This document shows positions 39,774-50,302 of a stretch of 64,000 nucleotides of DNA, in pieces; within the stretch, counting starts at the first letter, position 1; the number at the start of each line of letters is the position of its first letter. The stretch comes from Methylopila sp. Yamaguchi (GTDB taxonomy: Bacteria; Pseudomonadota; Alphaproteobacteria; Rhizobiales; Methylopilaceae), in assembly GCF_002897035.1 (NCBI RefSeq), contig NZ_BAUX01000002.1:62001-126000 (forward strand), read 5' to 3'. The position numbers were made by a program, and so were the translations under genes. A model generated the notes under the pieces. That model was not told the origin of the DNA. It saw only the letters and a list, made by a program, of their open reading frames with translations, and did not search any database.

Positions 39774-41258
39774 ATGACGAGCCGAATCGTAGCCGTCGAT
39801 CCCTTCGATCTGGTGGTGTTCGGCGGCACCGGCGATCTCGCGCACCGGAAGCTGTTTCCGGCGCTGTATCGGCGGGACCATGACGGCCAGCTGACCGAGC
39901 CGACGCGCATCGTCGGCGTCTCCCGCAAGGATCACACCGACGAGTCGTTCCGCGCCGAGGTCAAGGAGGCGCTGCAGACGTTCGTGCCGGCAGACGAGCT
40001 CGACAAGCCGACGCTGAAGCGCTTCCTCGCCCGCATCCGCTACGTCACCGTCGAAGCGGCGGGCGAGGCAGGCTGGGCGGATCTGAAAACGCTGATCGCC
40101 GACGGACTCGACCGCGTGCGCGCATTTTATCTCGCGACCTCGCCCGACCTGTTCGACGCCATCACGCACAATCTGAAGACGCACGACCTCGTCACTCAGA
40201 AGACCCGCGTCGTGCTGGAGAAGCCGCTGGGCAAGGACCTCGCGTCCGCCCAGGAGATCAACGCCGCGGTCGGCGAGGTGCTGGACGAGAGCCAGATCTA
40301 CCGCATTGACCACTATCTCGGGAAAGAGACGGTCCAGAACCTCCTGGCGCTGCGGTTCGCCAACGTGCTGTTCGAGCCGGTGTGGGACTCCGCGCACGTC
40401 GACCATGTGCAGATCACCGTCGCGGAGAAGATCGGCGTGGGCTCGCGCGGCGGCTACTACGACACCTCGGGCGCGCTCCGCGACATGGTGCAGAACCACA
40501 TCCTGCAGCTGCTCTGTCTCGTCGCCATGGAGCCGCCGGGCGAGCTCGACGCCGACAGCTTGCGCGACGAGAAGCTCAAGGTGCTGCGGGCGCTGAGGCC
40601 CATCGACGACGCCTCGGTGCGCTCGCTCACCGTCCGCGGCCAGTACCGCACCGGGGCGATCGACGGGAAATCGGTGCCCGGCTACGTCGAGGAGCTGGGC
40701 GACGGCGCCCAGAGCCAGACGGAGACCTTCGTCGCGCTCAAGACGGAGGTGCGGACCTGGCGCTGGGCCGGCGTGCCCTTCTATCTCCGCACCGGGAAGC
40801 GGCTGCCTCAGCAGGTGTCCGAGATCGTGATCCAGTTCCGCGAGGTGCCGCGCTCGATCTTCGGCGCCGCCGGCGGCTTCCTCGCGCCCAACCGCCTCGT
40901 CATTCGGCTGCAACCCGACGAAGGCGTGAAGCTCTACCTGATGATCAAGGACCCCGGCCCTGGCGGCCTGCGCTTCCGCGAGGTGCCGCTGAACCTCTCG
41001 TTCGCCGACACGTTCAAGGTCCGGAACCCCGACGCCTACGAGCGCCTTCTGATGGACGTGATCCGCGGCAGCCAGGCCCTGTTCATGCGCCGCGATGAGG
41101 TGGAGGCCGCCTGGAGATGGGCGGACCCGATCCTTGAAGCCTGGTCGCGGCTCGGCCACGCGCCGTCGACCTACACCGCAGGCACCTGGGGCCCCTCCTC
41201 CGCGGTGGCGCTGATCGAGCGCGACGGCCGCACCTGGCACGAGGACCCCGACGCATGA
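39774..41258 (+). CDS. zwf: Glucose-6-phosphate 1-dehydrogenase
   Basis: 494 residues. NADP-binding GGTGDLAHRKL (17-27) and catalytic RIDHYLGKE (177-185) are both complete. It oxidises glucose 6-phosphate to 6-phosphogluconolactone and opens the zwf-pgl-edd operon, overlapping pgl by four bases (ATGA). In many alphaproteobacteria this is the main route for glucose. Confidence 0.97.
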   Translation: MTSRIVAVDPFDLVVFGGTGDLAHRKLFPALYRRDHDGQLTEPTRIVGVSRKDHTDESFRAEVKEALQTFVPADELDKPTLKRFLARIRYVTVEAAGEAGWADLKTLIADGLDRVRAFYLATSPDLFDAITHNLKTHDLVTQKTRVVLEKPLGKDLASAQEINAAVGEVLDESQIYRIDHYLGKETVQNLLALRFANVLFEPVWDSAHVDHVQITVAEKIGVGSRGGYYDTSGALRDMVQNHILQLLCLVAMEPPGELDADSLRDEKLKVLRALRPIDDASVRSLTVRGQYRTGAIDGKSVPGYVEELGDGAQSQTETFVALKTEVRTWRWAGVPFYLRTGKRLPQQVSEIVIQFREVPRSIFGAAGGFLAPNRLVIRLQPDEGVKLYLMIKDPGPGGLRFREVPLNLSFADTFKVRNPDAYERLLMDVIRGSQALFMRRDEVEAAWRWADPILEAWSRLGHAPSTYTAGTWGPSSAVALIERDGRTWHEDPDA

Positions 41259-41962
41259 GCGATCACCACGTCGCGATCAAAGAGTTCGAGAGCCGTGAAG
41301 AACTGGCGCAGGCGCTCGCCGACCAGACCGCCGACGCCCTCCGCTCGGCGATTTCCGACGGCGGGGCGGCGACGCTCGCCGTGTCCGGCGGCTCGACGCC
41401 GAAGCTCTATTTCCAGAAGCTCTCGCTGGCCGAGCTCGACTGGGAGTCGGTCACCGTCACGCTCGTCGACGAACGCTGGGTCCCGGAAAGCTCCGAGCGC
41501 TCCAACGCGCAGCTGGTGAAGGAAAACCTGCTCCAGAACGAGGCCCACGCCGCGAGCTTCGTGCCGCTCTACACCGGCGCGGCCAGCCCCGAGGAGGGTC
41601 TCCACGAGGTCGCCGAGCGCGTCGCGGACCTCTCGGGTCCGATTACGGTCGCGATTCTGGGCATGGGCGACGACGGCCACACCGCCTCGTTCTTTCCCGG
41701 CGGCGACCGACTGGCCTACGCCATCGATCCGACGAGCCATTTGCTCGTTTCGCCGATGCGCGCCGAGGCCGCCGGGGAGCCCCGCATCACTCTGACCTTG
41801 CCCGTGCTGCTCGCAGCCACGATGCTGGTGCTTCACATAGAAGGCGAGGGGAAGAAGAACGTTCTGGAGACGGCGCTCGCGGGCAAGGACGCGACCGAGA
41901 TGCCGATCCGGGCCGTCGTCGCCCACGCGCCGCACCCGCTGCAGATCGTCTGGGCGCCCTGA
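41255..41962 (+). CDS. pgl: 6-phosphogluconolactonase
   Basis: 235 residues of the DevB type. VSGGSTPKLYFQKLS near residue 44, TLVDERWVPESSERSN and ILGMGDDGHTASFFPG are the family signatures. It hydrolyses the lactone from Zwf. ATG overlaps the zwf stop. Confidence 0.96.
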   Translation: MSDHHVAIKEFESREELAQALADQTADALRSAISDGGAATLAVSGGSTPKLYFQKLSLAELDWESVTVTLVDERWVPESSERSNAQLVKENLLQNEAHAASFVPLYTGAASPEEGLHEVAERVADLSGPITVAILGMGDDGHTASFFPGGDRLAYAIDPTSHLLVSPMRAEAAGEPRITLTLPVLLAATMLVLHIEGEGKKNVLETALAGKDATEMPIRAVVAHAPHPLQIVWAP

Positions 41963-42007
41963 GCGCCTGACGGGGAGCACAGCGCAGATTTCACGAGGAG
42001 CGCTCGC

Positions 42008-43816
42008 ATGACCCTCGACGCCCGCATCGCGGAGGTGACCGCCGCTATCGTCGACCGATCGCGCGACGAACGCGCGCGTTATCTCGACGCGATCGAGAAG
42101 GCCGGGGCCAAGGGCCCGCACCGCGCGGCGCTGTCCTGCGGCAACCTCGCCCATGGCTTCGCCGGCTGCGGCGCGGCGGACAAGCAGGCGCTGAAGGACC
42201 AGATCGTGCCGAACATCGGCGTCGTCACCGCCTACAACGACATGCTGTCGGCGCATCAGCCCTACGAGCGTTTCCCCGACATCATCCGCGCGGCGGCGCG
42301 CGAGGCCGGCGCGGTGGCGCAGGTGGCGGGCGGCGTGCCCGCCATGTGCGACGGCGTCACCCAGGGGCAGCCCGGCATGGAGCTGTCGCTGTTCTCCCGC
42401 GACGTCATCGCCATGTCGACGGCGGTCGCGCTCAGCCACGACATGTTCGACGCCGCGCTTTACCTCGGCATCTGCGACAAGATCGTGCCCGGCCTCGTCA
42501 TCGGCGCTCTGGCCTTCGGGCACCTGCCGGCGGTGTTCGTACCCTCCGGCCCCATGCCCTCCGGCATGACAAACGACGAGAAGGGCCGCATCCGCGGGCT
42601 CTACGCCGAGGGCAAGATCGGCCGCGCCGAGCTGCTGGAGGCCGAGAGCGCGAGCTATCACTCGCCCGGCACCTGCACCTTCTACGGCACGGCGAACTCG
42701 AACCAGATGCTCATGGAGATCATGGGCCTCCATCTGCCGGGCTCGAGCTTCGTGCCGCCGAACACTCCCTTACGCGACGCGCTGACCACCGCAGCCGTGA
42801 ACCAGGCGCTCGCCATCACGCGGTCGGGCAACGGTTACGCGCCGATCGGCCAGATCCTGGACGAAAAGGCCTTCGTCAACGGCATCGTCGGTCTCAACGC
42901 CACCGGCGGCTCCACCAACCATGCGATCCACCTCGTCGCCATGGCGAAGGCGGCCGGCATCACGCTGACCTGGGACGACTTCGACCGGCTCTCGGCCGCG
43001 ACGCCTCTGCTCTGCCGCATCTACCCCAACGGCTCCGCCGACGTGAACCACTTCCACGCCGCCGGCGGCATGGGCTTCCTCATCCGCGAGTTGCGCGGCG
43101 CCGGGCTGCTGCACGACGACGTGCTGACCGTCATGGGGCCGGGGCTCGGCGAGTACGTGAAGGAGCCGACGCTGGCCGGGGGTGAGATCGTGTGGAGGGA
43201 CATCGAGCCCGCAAGCGGCGACCTCTCGGTGCTGCGCCCGGTGGCCGAGCCGTTCCAGGCGGACGGCGGCCTGCGCCTGCTCGACGGCAACATGGGGCGC
43301 GCCGTCATCAAGGTCTCCGCCGTCGACCGCGACCGCTGGGTCGTCGAGGCGCCGGCGCGCGTGTTCACCACGCAGGACGGGCTGGAGGCTGCGTTCCGCG
43401 CTGGCGAACTCGACCGGGACGTCGTCGCCGTGGTGCGCTTCCAGGGGCCCAAGGCCAACGGCATGCCGGAGCTGCACCGGCTGACGCCCTCGCTCTCGGT
43501 GCTGCAGAAGCGGGGGCACAAGGTGGCTCTGGTGACCGACGGGCGCATGTCCGGCGCCTCCGGCAAGGTCCCGGCGGCGATTCACGTGACGCCCGAAGCC
43601 GCCCACGGCGGCCCGATCGGCAAGATCCGTGACGGCGACGTCATCCGGGTCGACGCGGAGGCCGGAACGCTGGAGGTGCTGGTGGACGCCGCCGAGTTCG
43701 CGGCTCGGGAGAACGCCTTCGAGGAAACCGAGCCCCAGTTCGGCATGGGCCGTAACCTGTTCGCGGCGTTTCGCGCCGCCGTGGGACCCGCCGAGCAAGG
43801 CGCGAGCGCTCTCTGA
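42008..43816 (+). CDS. edd: Phosphogluconate dehydratase
   Basis: 602 residues of the IlvD/Edd family, an iron-sulfur enzyme that dehydrates 6-phosphogluconate to 2-keto-3-deoxy-6-phosphogluconate. Visible: [55 protein letters not shown], the CDKIVPG cluster Cys and the [15 protein letters not shown] Cys. It completes the upper Entner-Doudoroff path; the aldolase gene eda is not within the window. Confidence 0.97.
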   Translation: MTLDARIAEVTAAIVDRSRDERARYLDAIEKAGAKGPHRAALSCGNLAHGFAGCGAADKQALKDQIVPNIGVVTAYNDMLSAHQPYERFPDIIRAAAREAGAVAQVAGGVPAMCDGVTQGQPGMELSLFSRDVIAMSTAVALSHDMFDAALYLGICDKIVPGLVIGALAFGHLPAVFVPSGPMPSGMTNDEKGRIRGLYAEGKIGRAELLEAESASYHSPGTCTFYGTANSNQMLMEIMGLHLPGSSFVPPNTPLRDALTTAAVNQALAITRSGNGYAPIGQILDEKAFVNGIVGLNATGGSTNHAIHLVAMAKAAGITLTWDDFDRLSAATPLLCRIYPNGSADVNHFHAAGGMGFLIRELRGAGLLHDDVLTVMGPGLGEYVKEPTLAGGEIVWRDIEPASGDLSVLRPVAEPFQADGGLRLLDGNMGRAVIKVSAVDRDRWVVEAPARVFTTQDGLEAAFRAGELDRDVVAVVRFQGPKANGMPELHRLTPSLSVLQKRGHKVALVTDGRMSGASGKVPAAIHVTPEAAHGGPIGKIRDGDVIRVDAEAGTLEVLVDAAEFAARENAFEETEPQFGMGRNLFAAFRAAVGPAEQGASAL

Positions 43817-43875
43817 CGGCGCACGCCTTCCCGCTGCGGCAGGTTGACACAAGCGGCGTCGATCCCCATCGTCTG

Positions 43876-43968
43876 CTCACTCCGAGGGGTGCCCGCAGGG
43901 GCTGAGACGGCGATCGCCGAACCCTTTGAACCTGATCCGGGTCATGCCGGCGAAGGAACGGGGCGCCT
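43876..43968 (+). promoter_or_regulatory. TPP riboswitch (THI box)
   Basis: All conserved aptamer pieces are present in order: GAGGGGTGCCC (43884-43893), GCTGAGA (43901-43907), and ACCCTTTGAACCTGATC (43921-43937) followed by GGGTCATGCCGGCGAAGG. It lies 60 bases upstream of thiO. The typical action on TPP binding is to block translation or transcription of the downstream operon; a clear terminator stem is not seen, so translational control is more likely. Confidence 0.95.
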
Positions 43969-44025
43969 CTCCCAGACGCTTCCCGACATTCGCCGGCTGC
44001 GACCTGCTTTTGAAAGCCGCACGCC

Positions 44026-45039
44026 ATGGCCGCGCAGACGCGCGTCACCGTTCTGGGAGCCGGCGTCGCCGGCCTGACCACAGCCGTCGAGCTCGCGGAG
44101 CGCGGCGCGAACGTGACCGTGCTCGAGCGCGGCAGCCGCGTCGGCGAACACGCCTGCTCCTGGTCCGCCGGCGGAATGCTGGCGCCCTGGTGCGAGCGGG
44201 AGAGCGCTGAGGAGGCGGTAATCGAGGGCGGCGGGGTCGCGCTCAACTGGTGGCCCTCCCACGTCGACGGCGTCGTGCGCCAGGGCACGCTGGTGGTCGC
44301 TCCAGCGCGCGACAACGCCGAACTCGCCCGCTTCGCCCGCCGCACCTCCCGCTTCGAGGCGCTCGACGGCGAGGGCGTCGCCGCGCTTGAGCCCGACCTC
44401 GCGGGACGGTTCCGCTCCGGCCTGTTCTTCCCCGACGAAGCGCATCTCGACCCGCGCGCCGCGCTGGCGGGTCTCGAGTCGCGGCTCGCGGCGCTCGGCG
44501 GTCACATCCGCTTCGGGGTCGAGGCCGAGGCCGACAGCGCCGAAGGCGACGCCGTGGTGGACTGCCGTGGTTTCGCGGCCCGCGCGGAGTTTCCTGATCT
44601 TCGCGGCGTCCGCGGCGAGATGCTGGTTGTGCGGACCCGGGAGATCGCGTTCCAGCGGCCGGTGCGGCTGCTGCATCCGCGGATCCCGTTCTACGTCGTG
44701 CCGCGGGCCGACGGCCTGTTCATGCTTGGCGCGACCATGATCGAGAGCGCGGAGCGGCGCGGCCCCGTTGTCCGCTCGGTGGTCGATCTGCTGAATGCGG
44801 CCTATGCGCTGCACCCGGCGTTCGGCGAGGCCGAGATCGTCGAGACCCGCGCCGACGTGCGCCCCGCCTTCCCCGACAACCTGCCGCGCGTTGATACCCG
44901 CGGCCGGGTCACTTACGTCAATGGTCTGTACCGACACGGTTTTCTGCTTTCCCCGGCCTGCGCGCGCGCAGCCGCGGACGCCGTGTTGGGACCCAAGGAG
45001 ATGAGCCATGAAGCTGATCGTGAACGGCGACGAGCGTGA
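44026..45039 (+). CDS. thiO: Glycine oxidase ThiO
   Basis: 337 residues, FAD-dependent. The FAD motif is VTVLGAGVAGLTTAVELAERG (about 7-27), and SWSAGGMLAPWCE is the family's flavin contact. ThiO oxidises glycine to the imine used for the thiazole moiety. The C-terminal 32 bases overlap thiS. First gene after the riboswitch; thiC, usual in such operons, is not here. Confidence 0.93.
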   Translation: MAAQTRVTVLGAGVAGLTTAVELAERGANVTVLERGSRVGEHACSWSAGGMLAPWCERESAEEAVIEGGGVALNWWPSHVDGVVRQGTLVVAPARDNAELARFARRTSRFEALDGEGVAALEPDLAGRFRSGLFFPDEAHLDPRAALAGLESRLAALGGHIRFGVEAEADSAEGDAVVDCRGFAARAEFPDLRGVRGEMLVVRTREIAFQRPVRLLHPRIPFYVVPRADGLFMLGATMIESAERRGPVVRSVVDLLNAAYALHPAFGEAEIVETRADVRPAFPDNLPRVDTRGRVTYVNGLYRHGFLLSPACARAAADAVLGPKEMSHEADRERRRA

Positions 45040-45205
45040 GCTCGGCGTGCGCGATCTGGCCGAAGCGTTGAGCGCGCTCGACTACGACGACGCGATCGTG
45101 GCGACCGCCGTCAACGGCGACTTCGTGCCCGCCCGGGCGCGGGCCGCGACGCCGCTGAACGACGGCGACCGCATCGAGATCGTCTCGCCGCGGCAGGGAG
45201 GCTGA
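45008..45205 (+). CDS. thiS: Sulfur carrier protein ThiS
   Basis: 65 residues with a ubiquitin-like beta-grasp fold and the C-terminal Gly-Gly (SPRQGG) that carries the thiocarboxylate. It delivers sulfur for thiazole synthesis by ThiG. Overlaps the 3' end of thiO by 32 bases and is followed 4 bases later by thiG. Confidence 0.95.
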   Translation: MKLIVNGDERELGVRDLAEALSALDYDDAIVATAVNGDFVPARARAATPLNDGDRIEIVSPRQGG

Positions 45206-45209
45206 GGCC

Positions 45210-45980
45210 ATGGAGCTCTATGGAGTCAAGATCGGCTCGCGCCTGCTGCTCGGCACGGCGCAGTACCCCTCGCCTGCGATCCTCGCCGACGCTGTGAGGG
45301 CCTCGGGCGCGGAGATCCTCACCGTCTCGCTGCGCCGCGAATCCGGACGGCTGCGGGAGGGCCAGGACTTCTGGGGCCTGATCGCAGGCTTGAACGTGAA
45401 GGTTCTGCCCAACACCGCCGGCTGTCACTCTGTGAAGGAGGCTGTCACCACCGCGCAGATGGCGCGTGAGGTCTTCGGCACCAACTGGTTGAAGCTCGAG
45501 GTGATCGGCGAGGCGGATACGCTGCAGCCCGACGTGTTCGGCCTGGTCGAGGCCGCGCGCATCCTCACCGAGGACGGCTTCGAAGTCTTCCCCTACACCA
45601 CGGAAGATCTCGTTGTGGCCGAACGACTTATCGACGCCGGCTGCAAGGTGCTGATGCCGTGGGGCGCGCCGATCGGCACCGGCATGGGGCTCAACAACGT
45701 TTACGGCCTGCGGTCGCTGCGGGCGCATTTCCCCGACGTGCCGCTGGTGGTCGACGCCGGCATCGGCAAGCCGAGCCACGCCGCCGCCGCCCTCGAGCTT
45801 GGCTACGACGCCGTGCTGCTGAACACCGCCGTGGCCAAGGCCGGCGACCCTGTCGCCATGGCCGGCGCGTTCAAGCTCGCGGTGGAGGCGGGGCGGTCGG
45901 CCTACCTTGCCGACCCGATCGAGCCGCGGGACATGGCGGCGCCCTCCACCCCCGTCTTCGGTCGCGCGAGCCTCGCATGA
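45210..45980 (+). CDS. thiG: Thiazole synthase ThiG
   Basis: 256 residues. TIM-barrel enzyme that condenses DXP, ThiS thiocarboxylate and dehydroglycine. Family signatures [46 protein letters not shown] and [12 protein letters not shown] are complete. Its stop overlaps thiE (ATGA). Confidence 0.97.
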   Translation: MELYGVKIGSRLLLGTAQYPSPAILADAVRASGAEILTVSLRRESGRLREGQDFWGLIAGLNVKVLPNTAGCHSVKEAVTTAQMAREVFGTNWLKLEVIGEADTLQPDVFGLVEAARILTEDGFEVFPYTTEDLVVAERLIDAGCKVLMPWGAPIGTGMGLNNVYGLRSLRAHFPDVPLVVDAGIGKPSHAAAALELGYDAVLLNTAVAKAGDPVAMAGAFKLAVEAGRSAYLADPIEPRDMAAPSTPVFGRASLA

Positions 45981-46588
45981 CCCGGCGCCTCGACCCGTTC
46001 TACCCCGTCGTGGACAGCGCCGCCTGGGTGCGGCGGATGACCGACGCGGGCGCGAAGCTCGTGCAGCTGCGTGTGAAGGACAAGCCGGAAACCATTTTGC
46101 GCACTGAGATTTCGGACGCGCTTGCGACCTGTTCGGCGGCGGGAGCCGACCTCGTCGTCAACGACTACTGGAAGCTCGCGATCGAGCTTGGCGCCTCCTT
46201 CCTGCACCTCGGCCAGGAGGACCTCGACGACGCCGACCTCGGGGCGATCCGCCGAGCCGGGATCAGGCTCGGCGTCTCCACGCACACCCCGGAGGAGCTG
46301 GACCGCGCGCTCTCCGTGGACCCGCACCACGTCGCTCTTGGGCCGATCTGGCCCACCATCCTGAAAAAAATGCCCTTTGCGCCTCAGGGCCTTGCGCGCA
46401 TCAGCGAGTGGAAGCGCGCGATTGGCGACCGCCCGCTGGTGGCGATCGGCGGCCTGACGCCCGACCGGGCGGCGCAGTGCCTTGCGGCCGGCGCAGACGT
46501 GGTCGCGGTGGTGAACGACGTCGTGGGGGCCCCCGACCCGGAAGCGCGCGCCCGCGAGTGGATCGACCTCACGCGCGCCTCGGCCTGA
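45977..46588 (+). CDS. thiE: Thiamine phosphate synthase ThiE
   Basis: 203 residues. Joins HMP-PP and thiazole phosphate. Conserved LRVKDKP (near residue 32), [32 protein letters not shown] and GPIWPT. Two differences from the usual sequence: the motif is [11 protein letters not shown] and VNDYW replaces the VNDR pattern; these fit a ThiE branch found in alphaproteobacteria. thiD and thiC must be elsewhere. Confidence 0.9.
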   Translation: MTRRLDPFYPVVDSAAWVRRMTDAGAKLVQLRVKDKPETILRTEISDALATCSAAGADLVVNDYWKLAIELGASFLHLGQEDLDDADLGAIRRAGIRLGVSTHTPEELDRALSVDPHHVALGPIWPTILKKMPFAPQGLARISEWKRAIGDRPLVAIGGLTPDRAAQCLAAGADVVAVVNDVVGAPDPEARAREWIDLTRASA

Positions 46589-46710
46589 AGCTCCGAACCG
46601 GGCACGGCTGGTTTACTCGGCCGGGCCGGCGGTTAACGCGGGGCGTCACTTGAGTCAACCCCAAGGCGACCGTCGAGGGCGCTTCGCGCATCGGCGCGAT
46701 CGCTCGCGTC

Positions 46711-46965
46711 TCACCCCATGCCGCCGTCGTTCGCCGCCGAGAGATCCTCGACGGACGTCGCGCCGGGCGCGGGCAACGGCTTCGGCTCGCCTTCGCCGGG
46801 CATTCGCCGGAAGCCAGCGACCTCGGAGGCGTCGGGCGCGTCGAGGTCTTGGGCGTCGTCCGGGCCCGCCTTCGCGCCCGGCTTCACCTGCGGCTGTCGG
46901 GCGGCCTCGGCCTCGGAGAGGCCGGTCGCGGCGCTGGCGTCGTCGGGCTTGGGATTGTGCGTCAT
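46711..46965 (-). CDS. Small hypothetical protein, disordered
   Basis: 84 residues, MTHNPKPDDASAATGLSEAE, rich in Ala, Pro, Asp and Glu with no hydrophobic segment; probably intrinsically disordered and acidic. GGAGA stands nine bases before the ATG on the minus strand. It follows the Aap ATPase gene by 68 bases and could be in its transcript. No homology recognised; similar short soluble proteins are common but uncharacterised in Hyphomicrobiales. Confidence 0.55.
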   Translation of the reverse strand: MTHNPKPDDASAATGLSEAEAARQPQVKPGAKAGPDDAQDLDAPDASEVAGFRRMPGEGEPKPLPAPGATSVEDLSAANDGGMG

Positions 46966-47033
46966 GGAACCTGTCTCCGGTCGGTCGCCTCCTTGGGAAG
47001 CGCCGCCGGAGGCCGAAGGTTCCAGACGCCTCG

Positions 47034-47828
47034 TCAGTGCAGGATCTGGCTGAGGAACAGCTTGGTGCGCTCGTGCTGCGGGTTGGCGAAGAAGGCGTTG
47101 GGCTCGTTCATCTCGATGATCTGGCCCGCGTCCATGAAGATCACGCGGTTCGCGACCTGCCGGGCGAAACCCATCTCGTGGGTGACGCAGAGCATGGTCA
47201 TCCCGTCGTTGGCGAGGCCCACCATGGTGTCGAGCACCTCCTTGACCATCTCGGGGTCGAGGGCCGACGTCGGCTCGTCGAACAGCATGATCTTCGGCTG
47301 CATGCAAAGCGCGCGGGCGATCGCCACGCGCTGCTGCTGGCCGCCGGAGAGCTGACCCGGATACTTCTTCGCCTGCTCGGGAATGCGCACCCGCTTGAGG
47401 AAGTGCATCGCGAGCTCTTCGGCGTCCTTCTTCGGCATCTTGCGCACCCAGATCGGCGCAAGGGTGCAGTTCTCGAGGATGGTGAGGTGCGGGAAGAGGT
47501 TGAAGTGCTGGAAGCACATCCCGACCTCGCGGCGGATCTCGTCGATCTTCTTGAGATCGTTTGTGAGCTCGGTGCCCTCGACGATGATCTGGCCCTTCTG
47601 GTGCTCCTCCAGCCGGTTGATGCAGCGGATCATCGTGGACTTGCCCGAGCCGGACGGTCCGCAGATCACGATGCGCTCGCCGCGCTTCACCTTGAGATTG
47701 ATGTCCTTCAGCACGTTGAAGTCGCCGTACCATTTGGACATGCCGATGATCTCGACCGCGGTCTCGTTCGAGATCTGCGCCTTCTGGGCGGCGGGAAGTT
47801 CGGAGGCGTCGACGACGGACTCGGCCAT
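47034..47828 (-). CDS. aapP: General L-amino acid ABC transporter ATPase
   Basis: 264 residues. Walker [10 protein letters not shown] is near 52-60, with the signature LSGGQQQR, Walker [13 protein letters not shown] and the H-loop CVTHEMGFA. The polar-amino-acid-transporter ATPase family (GlnQ/HisP). Last of the aapJQMP gene order on the minus strand. Confidence 0.95.
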   Translation of the reverse strand: MAESVVDASELPAAQKAQISNETAVEIIGMSKWYGDFNVLKDINLKVKRGERIVICGPSGSGKSTMIRCINRLEEHQKGQIIVEGTELTNDLKKIDEIRREVGMCFQHFNLFPHLTILENCTLAPIWVRKMPKKDAEELAMHFLKRVRIPEQAKKYPGQLSGGQQQRVAIARALCMQPKIMLFDEPTSALDPEMVKEVLDTMVGLANDGMTMLCVTHEMGFARQVANRVIFMDAGQIIEMNEPNAFFANPQHERTKLFLSQILH

Positions 47829-47848
47829 GGGCGTGGCTCCTTGACGGT

Positions 47849-48991
47849 TCAGTGCTTGTGGCCGACGTCCAGCCGCTCTTCGACGAAGCGAGAGTAGCGG
47901 GACATGCCGTAGCAGAAGATGAAGTAGACGATGCCGGCGAAGGCGAAGCCGGTGTAGACGGTGCCGGGCGTCGCCCAGTTCGGGTCGGCGAAGGCCGCCC
48001 GGATGATGCCGAGGAAGTCGAAGATCGAGACGATCGCCACCAGCGTCGTGTCCTTGAACAGGCCGATGAAGGTGTTGACGATGCCGGGGATCACGAGCTT
48101 CAGCGCCTGCGGCAGCACGATCAGGATCATCATCGGCCAGTAGCGCAGGCCCATCGCCATGGCGCCTTCGTACTGCCCTTTCGGGATCGCCTGCAGGCCG
48201 CCGCGGACGACCTCCGCCATGTAGGCCGCTGAGAACAACGACACGCCGACGAGCGCGCGCAGGAGGCCGTCGATGGTCCAGCCCGAGGGCAGGAACAGCG
48301 GCAGCATGTAAGTCGCGAAGAACAGCACGGTGATCAGCGGAACGCCGCGCCAGAACTCGATGAAGGCGATCGCGAAGAAGCGCACCACCGGCAGCTTTGA
48401 GCGGCGGCCGAGGGCGAGCAGCACGCCGAGCGGCAGCGAGGCGACGATGCCGGTGGTGGCGACGACCAGCGTGACCAGCAGGCCGCCCCAGGCGCGGGTT
48501 TCGACCGGGCGGAGGCCGAACACGCCGCCGCTCAACATGATGACGGCGAAGATCGGGAACGCGACGAAGAACAGGAGCGCGTTCGCCTTCTTGTAGGGCG
48601 CCGCGGGGGTCAGCAGCGGCGCGATCAGCGCGACGGCCACGAAGAAGACGGTCGCCGGCCGCCAGTGCTCCTCCGCGGGGTAGAAGCCGTAAAGCAGCTG
48701 TCCGAACCGCGCGGTGATGAAGGGCCAGCAAGCCCCCACGCCCGGCGCGATGCAGGCCTCGCGGTTCGCGCCGGTCCACACCGCCCGGAGGACGAGGAAG
48801 TCGAGCATGATCCACGCGACATAGATCGCGAGCGCCAGGCAGACCACGGACAGCAACGTGTTGGCGGGCCCGGCGAACAGGTTCTGCCGCGCCCAGCCCG
48901 AGATTCCCACCAGCGAGGCCGGGGGCGGCTCGGGCTGCAGGATCTCCTTGCGGACGAAAGGCTGGTCGTTGCCGAAAGCGACGTCGCTCAT
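47849..48991 (-). CDS. aapM: General L-amino acid ABC transporter permease
   Basis: 380 residues, longer than ordinary HisM/Q permeases, as is normal for AapM. An N-terminal helix near 30-70 and a periplasmic loop are followed by the core with about five helices. The coupling loop is in [39 protein letters not shown]. Its start lies seven bases after the aapQ stop. Confidence 0.95.
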   Translation of the reverse strand: MSDVAFGNDQPFVRKEILQPEPPPASLVGISGWARQNLFAGPANTLLSVVCLALAIYVAWIMLDFLVLRAVWTGANREACIAPGVGACWPFITARFGQLLYGFYPAEEHWRPATVFFVAVALIAPLLTPAAPYKKANALLFFVAFPIFAVIMLSGGVFGLRPVETRAWGGLLVTLVVATTGIVASLPLGVLLALGRRSKLPVVRFFAIAFIEFWRGVPLITVLFFATYMLPLFLPSGWTIDGLLRALVGVSLFSAAYMAEVVRGGLQAIPKGQYEGAMAMGLRYWPMMILIVLPQALKLVIPGIVNTFIGLFKDTTLVAIVSIFDFLGIIRAAFADPNWATPGTVYTGFAFAGIVYFIFCYGMSRYSRFVEERLDVGHKH

Positions 48992-48998
48992 GTCCGAC

Positions 48999-50201
48999 TC
49001 ACCGTTCGATCAGCGCGACGCGCCGGTTGTACCAGTTCATGAAGAGCGAGGTCACAAGGCTGATAACGAGGTAGCAGCCCATCGTGATGGCGATGATCTC
49101 GATGGCCTGCCCGGTTTGGTTCAGCGTCGTCCCGGCGAAGACCTGCACCAGTTCGGGGTAGCCGATGAAGGCCGCAAGCGAGGAGTTCTTCGTCAGGTTG
49201 AGGTACTGGCTCGTGAGCGGCGGGATCATCACGCGCATTGCCTGGGGAATGACCACAAGGCGGGTCGACAGATTGGGCTTGAGGCCGAGCGAGGCCGCCG
49301 CCTCCGATTGGCCGTGGCTGACCGCCTTGATGCCGGCGCGGACGATCTCGGCGATGAAGCCGCCCGTGTAGATCGAAAGCGCCACGACGAGCGCCGCGAA
49401 CTCCGGCAGCAGGCGGGACCCGCCCACGAAGTTGAAGCCCTTGAGCACCGGCGTCTCAAGGGTGAGCGGAAAGCCCACGAGCGCGAAGCCGACGAAGGGC
49501 AGCCCCACGAGCAGCGCCACCGAGGTCCAGAACACCGGGAATTGCTGGCCCGTCTTCTCGCGACGGGCGGTCGCCCATTTGTTCAGGACGATCACGCAAA
49601 CAACGGCGATCGCGAAGGCGATGAAGCCGACGTGGCTGCCCTCGCCGAATACGATCCGCGGGATGTAGACGCCGCGGTTATTGATGAAGACCTCGCCGAA
49701 GATGGAGTAGCTGTTCCGAGCGGCGGGCATCGCGGCCAGCACCGCGAGGTACCAGAACAGGATGTGGAACAGCAGCGGGAGGTTGCGCGTCACCTCGACG
49801 TAGACGGTGCAGACCTTGCGCACCATCCAGTTCTTCGACAGGCGGCCGACGCCGACGAGGAAGCCGAGGATGGTGGCGAACACGATGCCGACGACGGCGA
49901 CGAGCAGCGTGTTGAGAATGGCGACGAGCAGCGCGCGGCCATAGCTCGACGACTCGTTGTAGGGAATCAGCGTCTGGTTGAGGCCGAAGCCCGCCGTCTG
50001 ATTGAGGAAGCCGAAACCGGACGCGATGCGCTGGTTCGAAAGGTTTTCCTGCGCGTTCCAGATCATCGCTCCGAGCAGGAGCGCGACGACCGCGACCACC
50101 ACGATCTGCGCCACGTTTCCACGGAAACGCGCGTCGTTCCAGATGGACGAGGTCGACTGCGGACGGGCCGCCGGGGCCGGGCCATCATGCGTAATCGCCA
50201 T
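48999..50201 (-). CDS. aapQ: General L-amino acid ABC transporter permease
   Basis: 400 residues from ATG at 50201 (MAITHDGPAPAARPQ), preceded by GGAG six bases away; a GTG at 50219 is in frame. The coupling loop ALSIYTGGFIAEIVRAGIKAVSHGQSEAAASLGL is present. AapQ and AapM form the membrane channel for a broad set of L-amino acids. Confidence 0.94.
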   Translation of the reverse strand: MAITHDGPAPAARPQSTSSIWNDARFRGNVAQIVVVAVVALLLGAMIWNAQENLSNQRIASGFGFLNQTAGFGLNQTLIPYNESSSYGRALLVAILNTLLVAVVGIVFATILGFLVGVGRLSKNWMVRKVCTVYVEVTRNLPLLFHILFWYLAVLAAMPAARNSYSIFGEVFINNRGVYIPRIVFGEGSHVGFIAFAIAVVCVIVLNKWATARREKTGQQFPVFWTSVALLVGLPFVGFALVGFPLTLETPVLKGFNFVGGSRLLPEFAALVVALSIYTGGFIAEIVRAGIKAVSHGQSEAAASLGLKPNLSTRLVVIPQAMRVMIPPLTSQYLNLTKNSSLAAFIGYPELVQVFAGTTLNQTGQAIEIIAITMGCYLVISLVTSLFMNWYNRRVALIER

Positions 50202-50250
50202 CACACGCTCCAACTTCACGGCAGGTTCGACGCCCTACCAGACGTGAGCC

Positions 50251-50281
50251 CCGCCCCGCCCGGGCGAGCCGGGCGAGGCGG
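50251..50281 (-). terminator. Intercistronic hairpin between aapJ and aapQ
   Basis: A 13-bp stem CCGCCCCGCCCGG with one internal mismatch and a 5-base loop, 21 bases downstream of the aapJ stop. No T-tract follows. In transporter operons such a stem typically protects or partly terminates the receptor mRNA so that AapJ outnumbers its permeases. Confidence 0.55.
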
Positions 50282-50302
50282 AAGCGCGACGCAACCGTCG
50301 GC

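Noticed and set aside
39666-41240. A 524-codon minus-strand frame opposite zwf
   Set aside because: zwf has all catalytic motifs; the antisense product has none.
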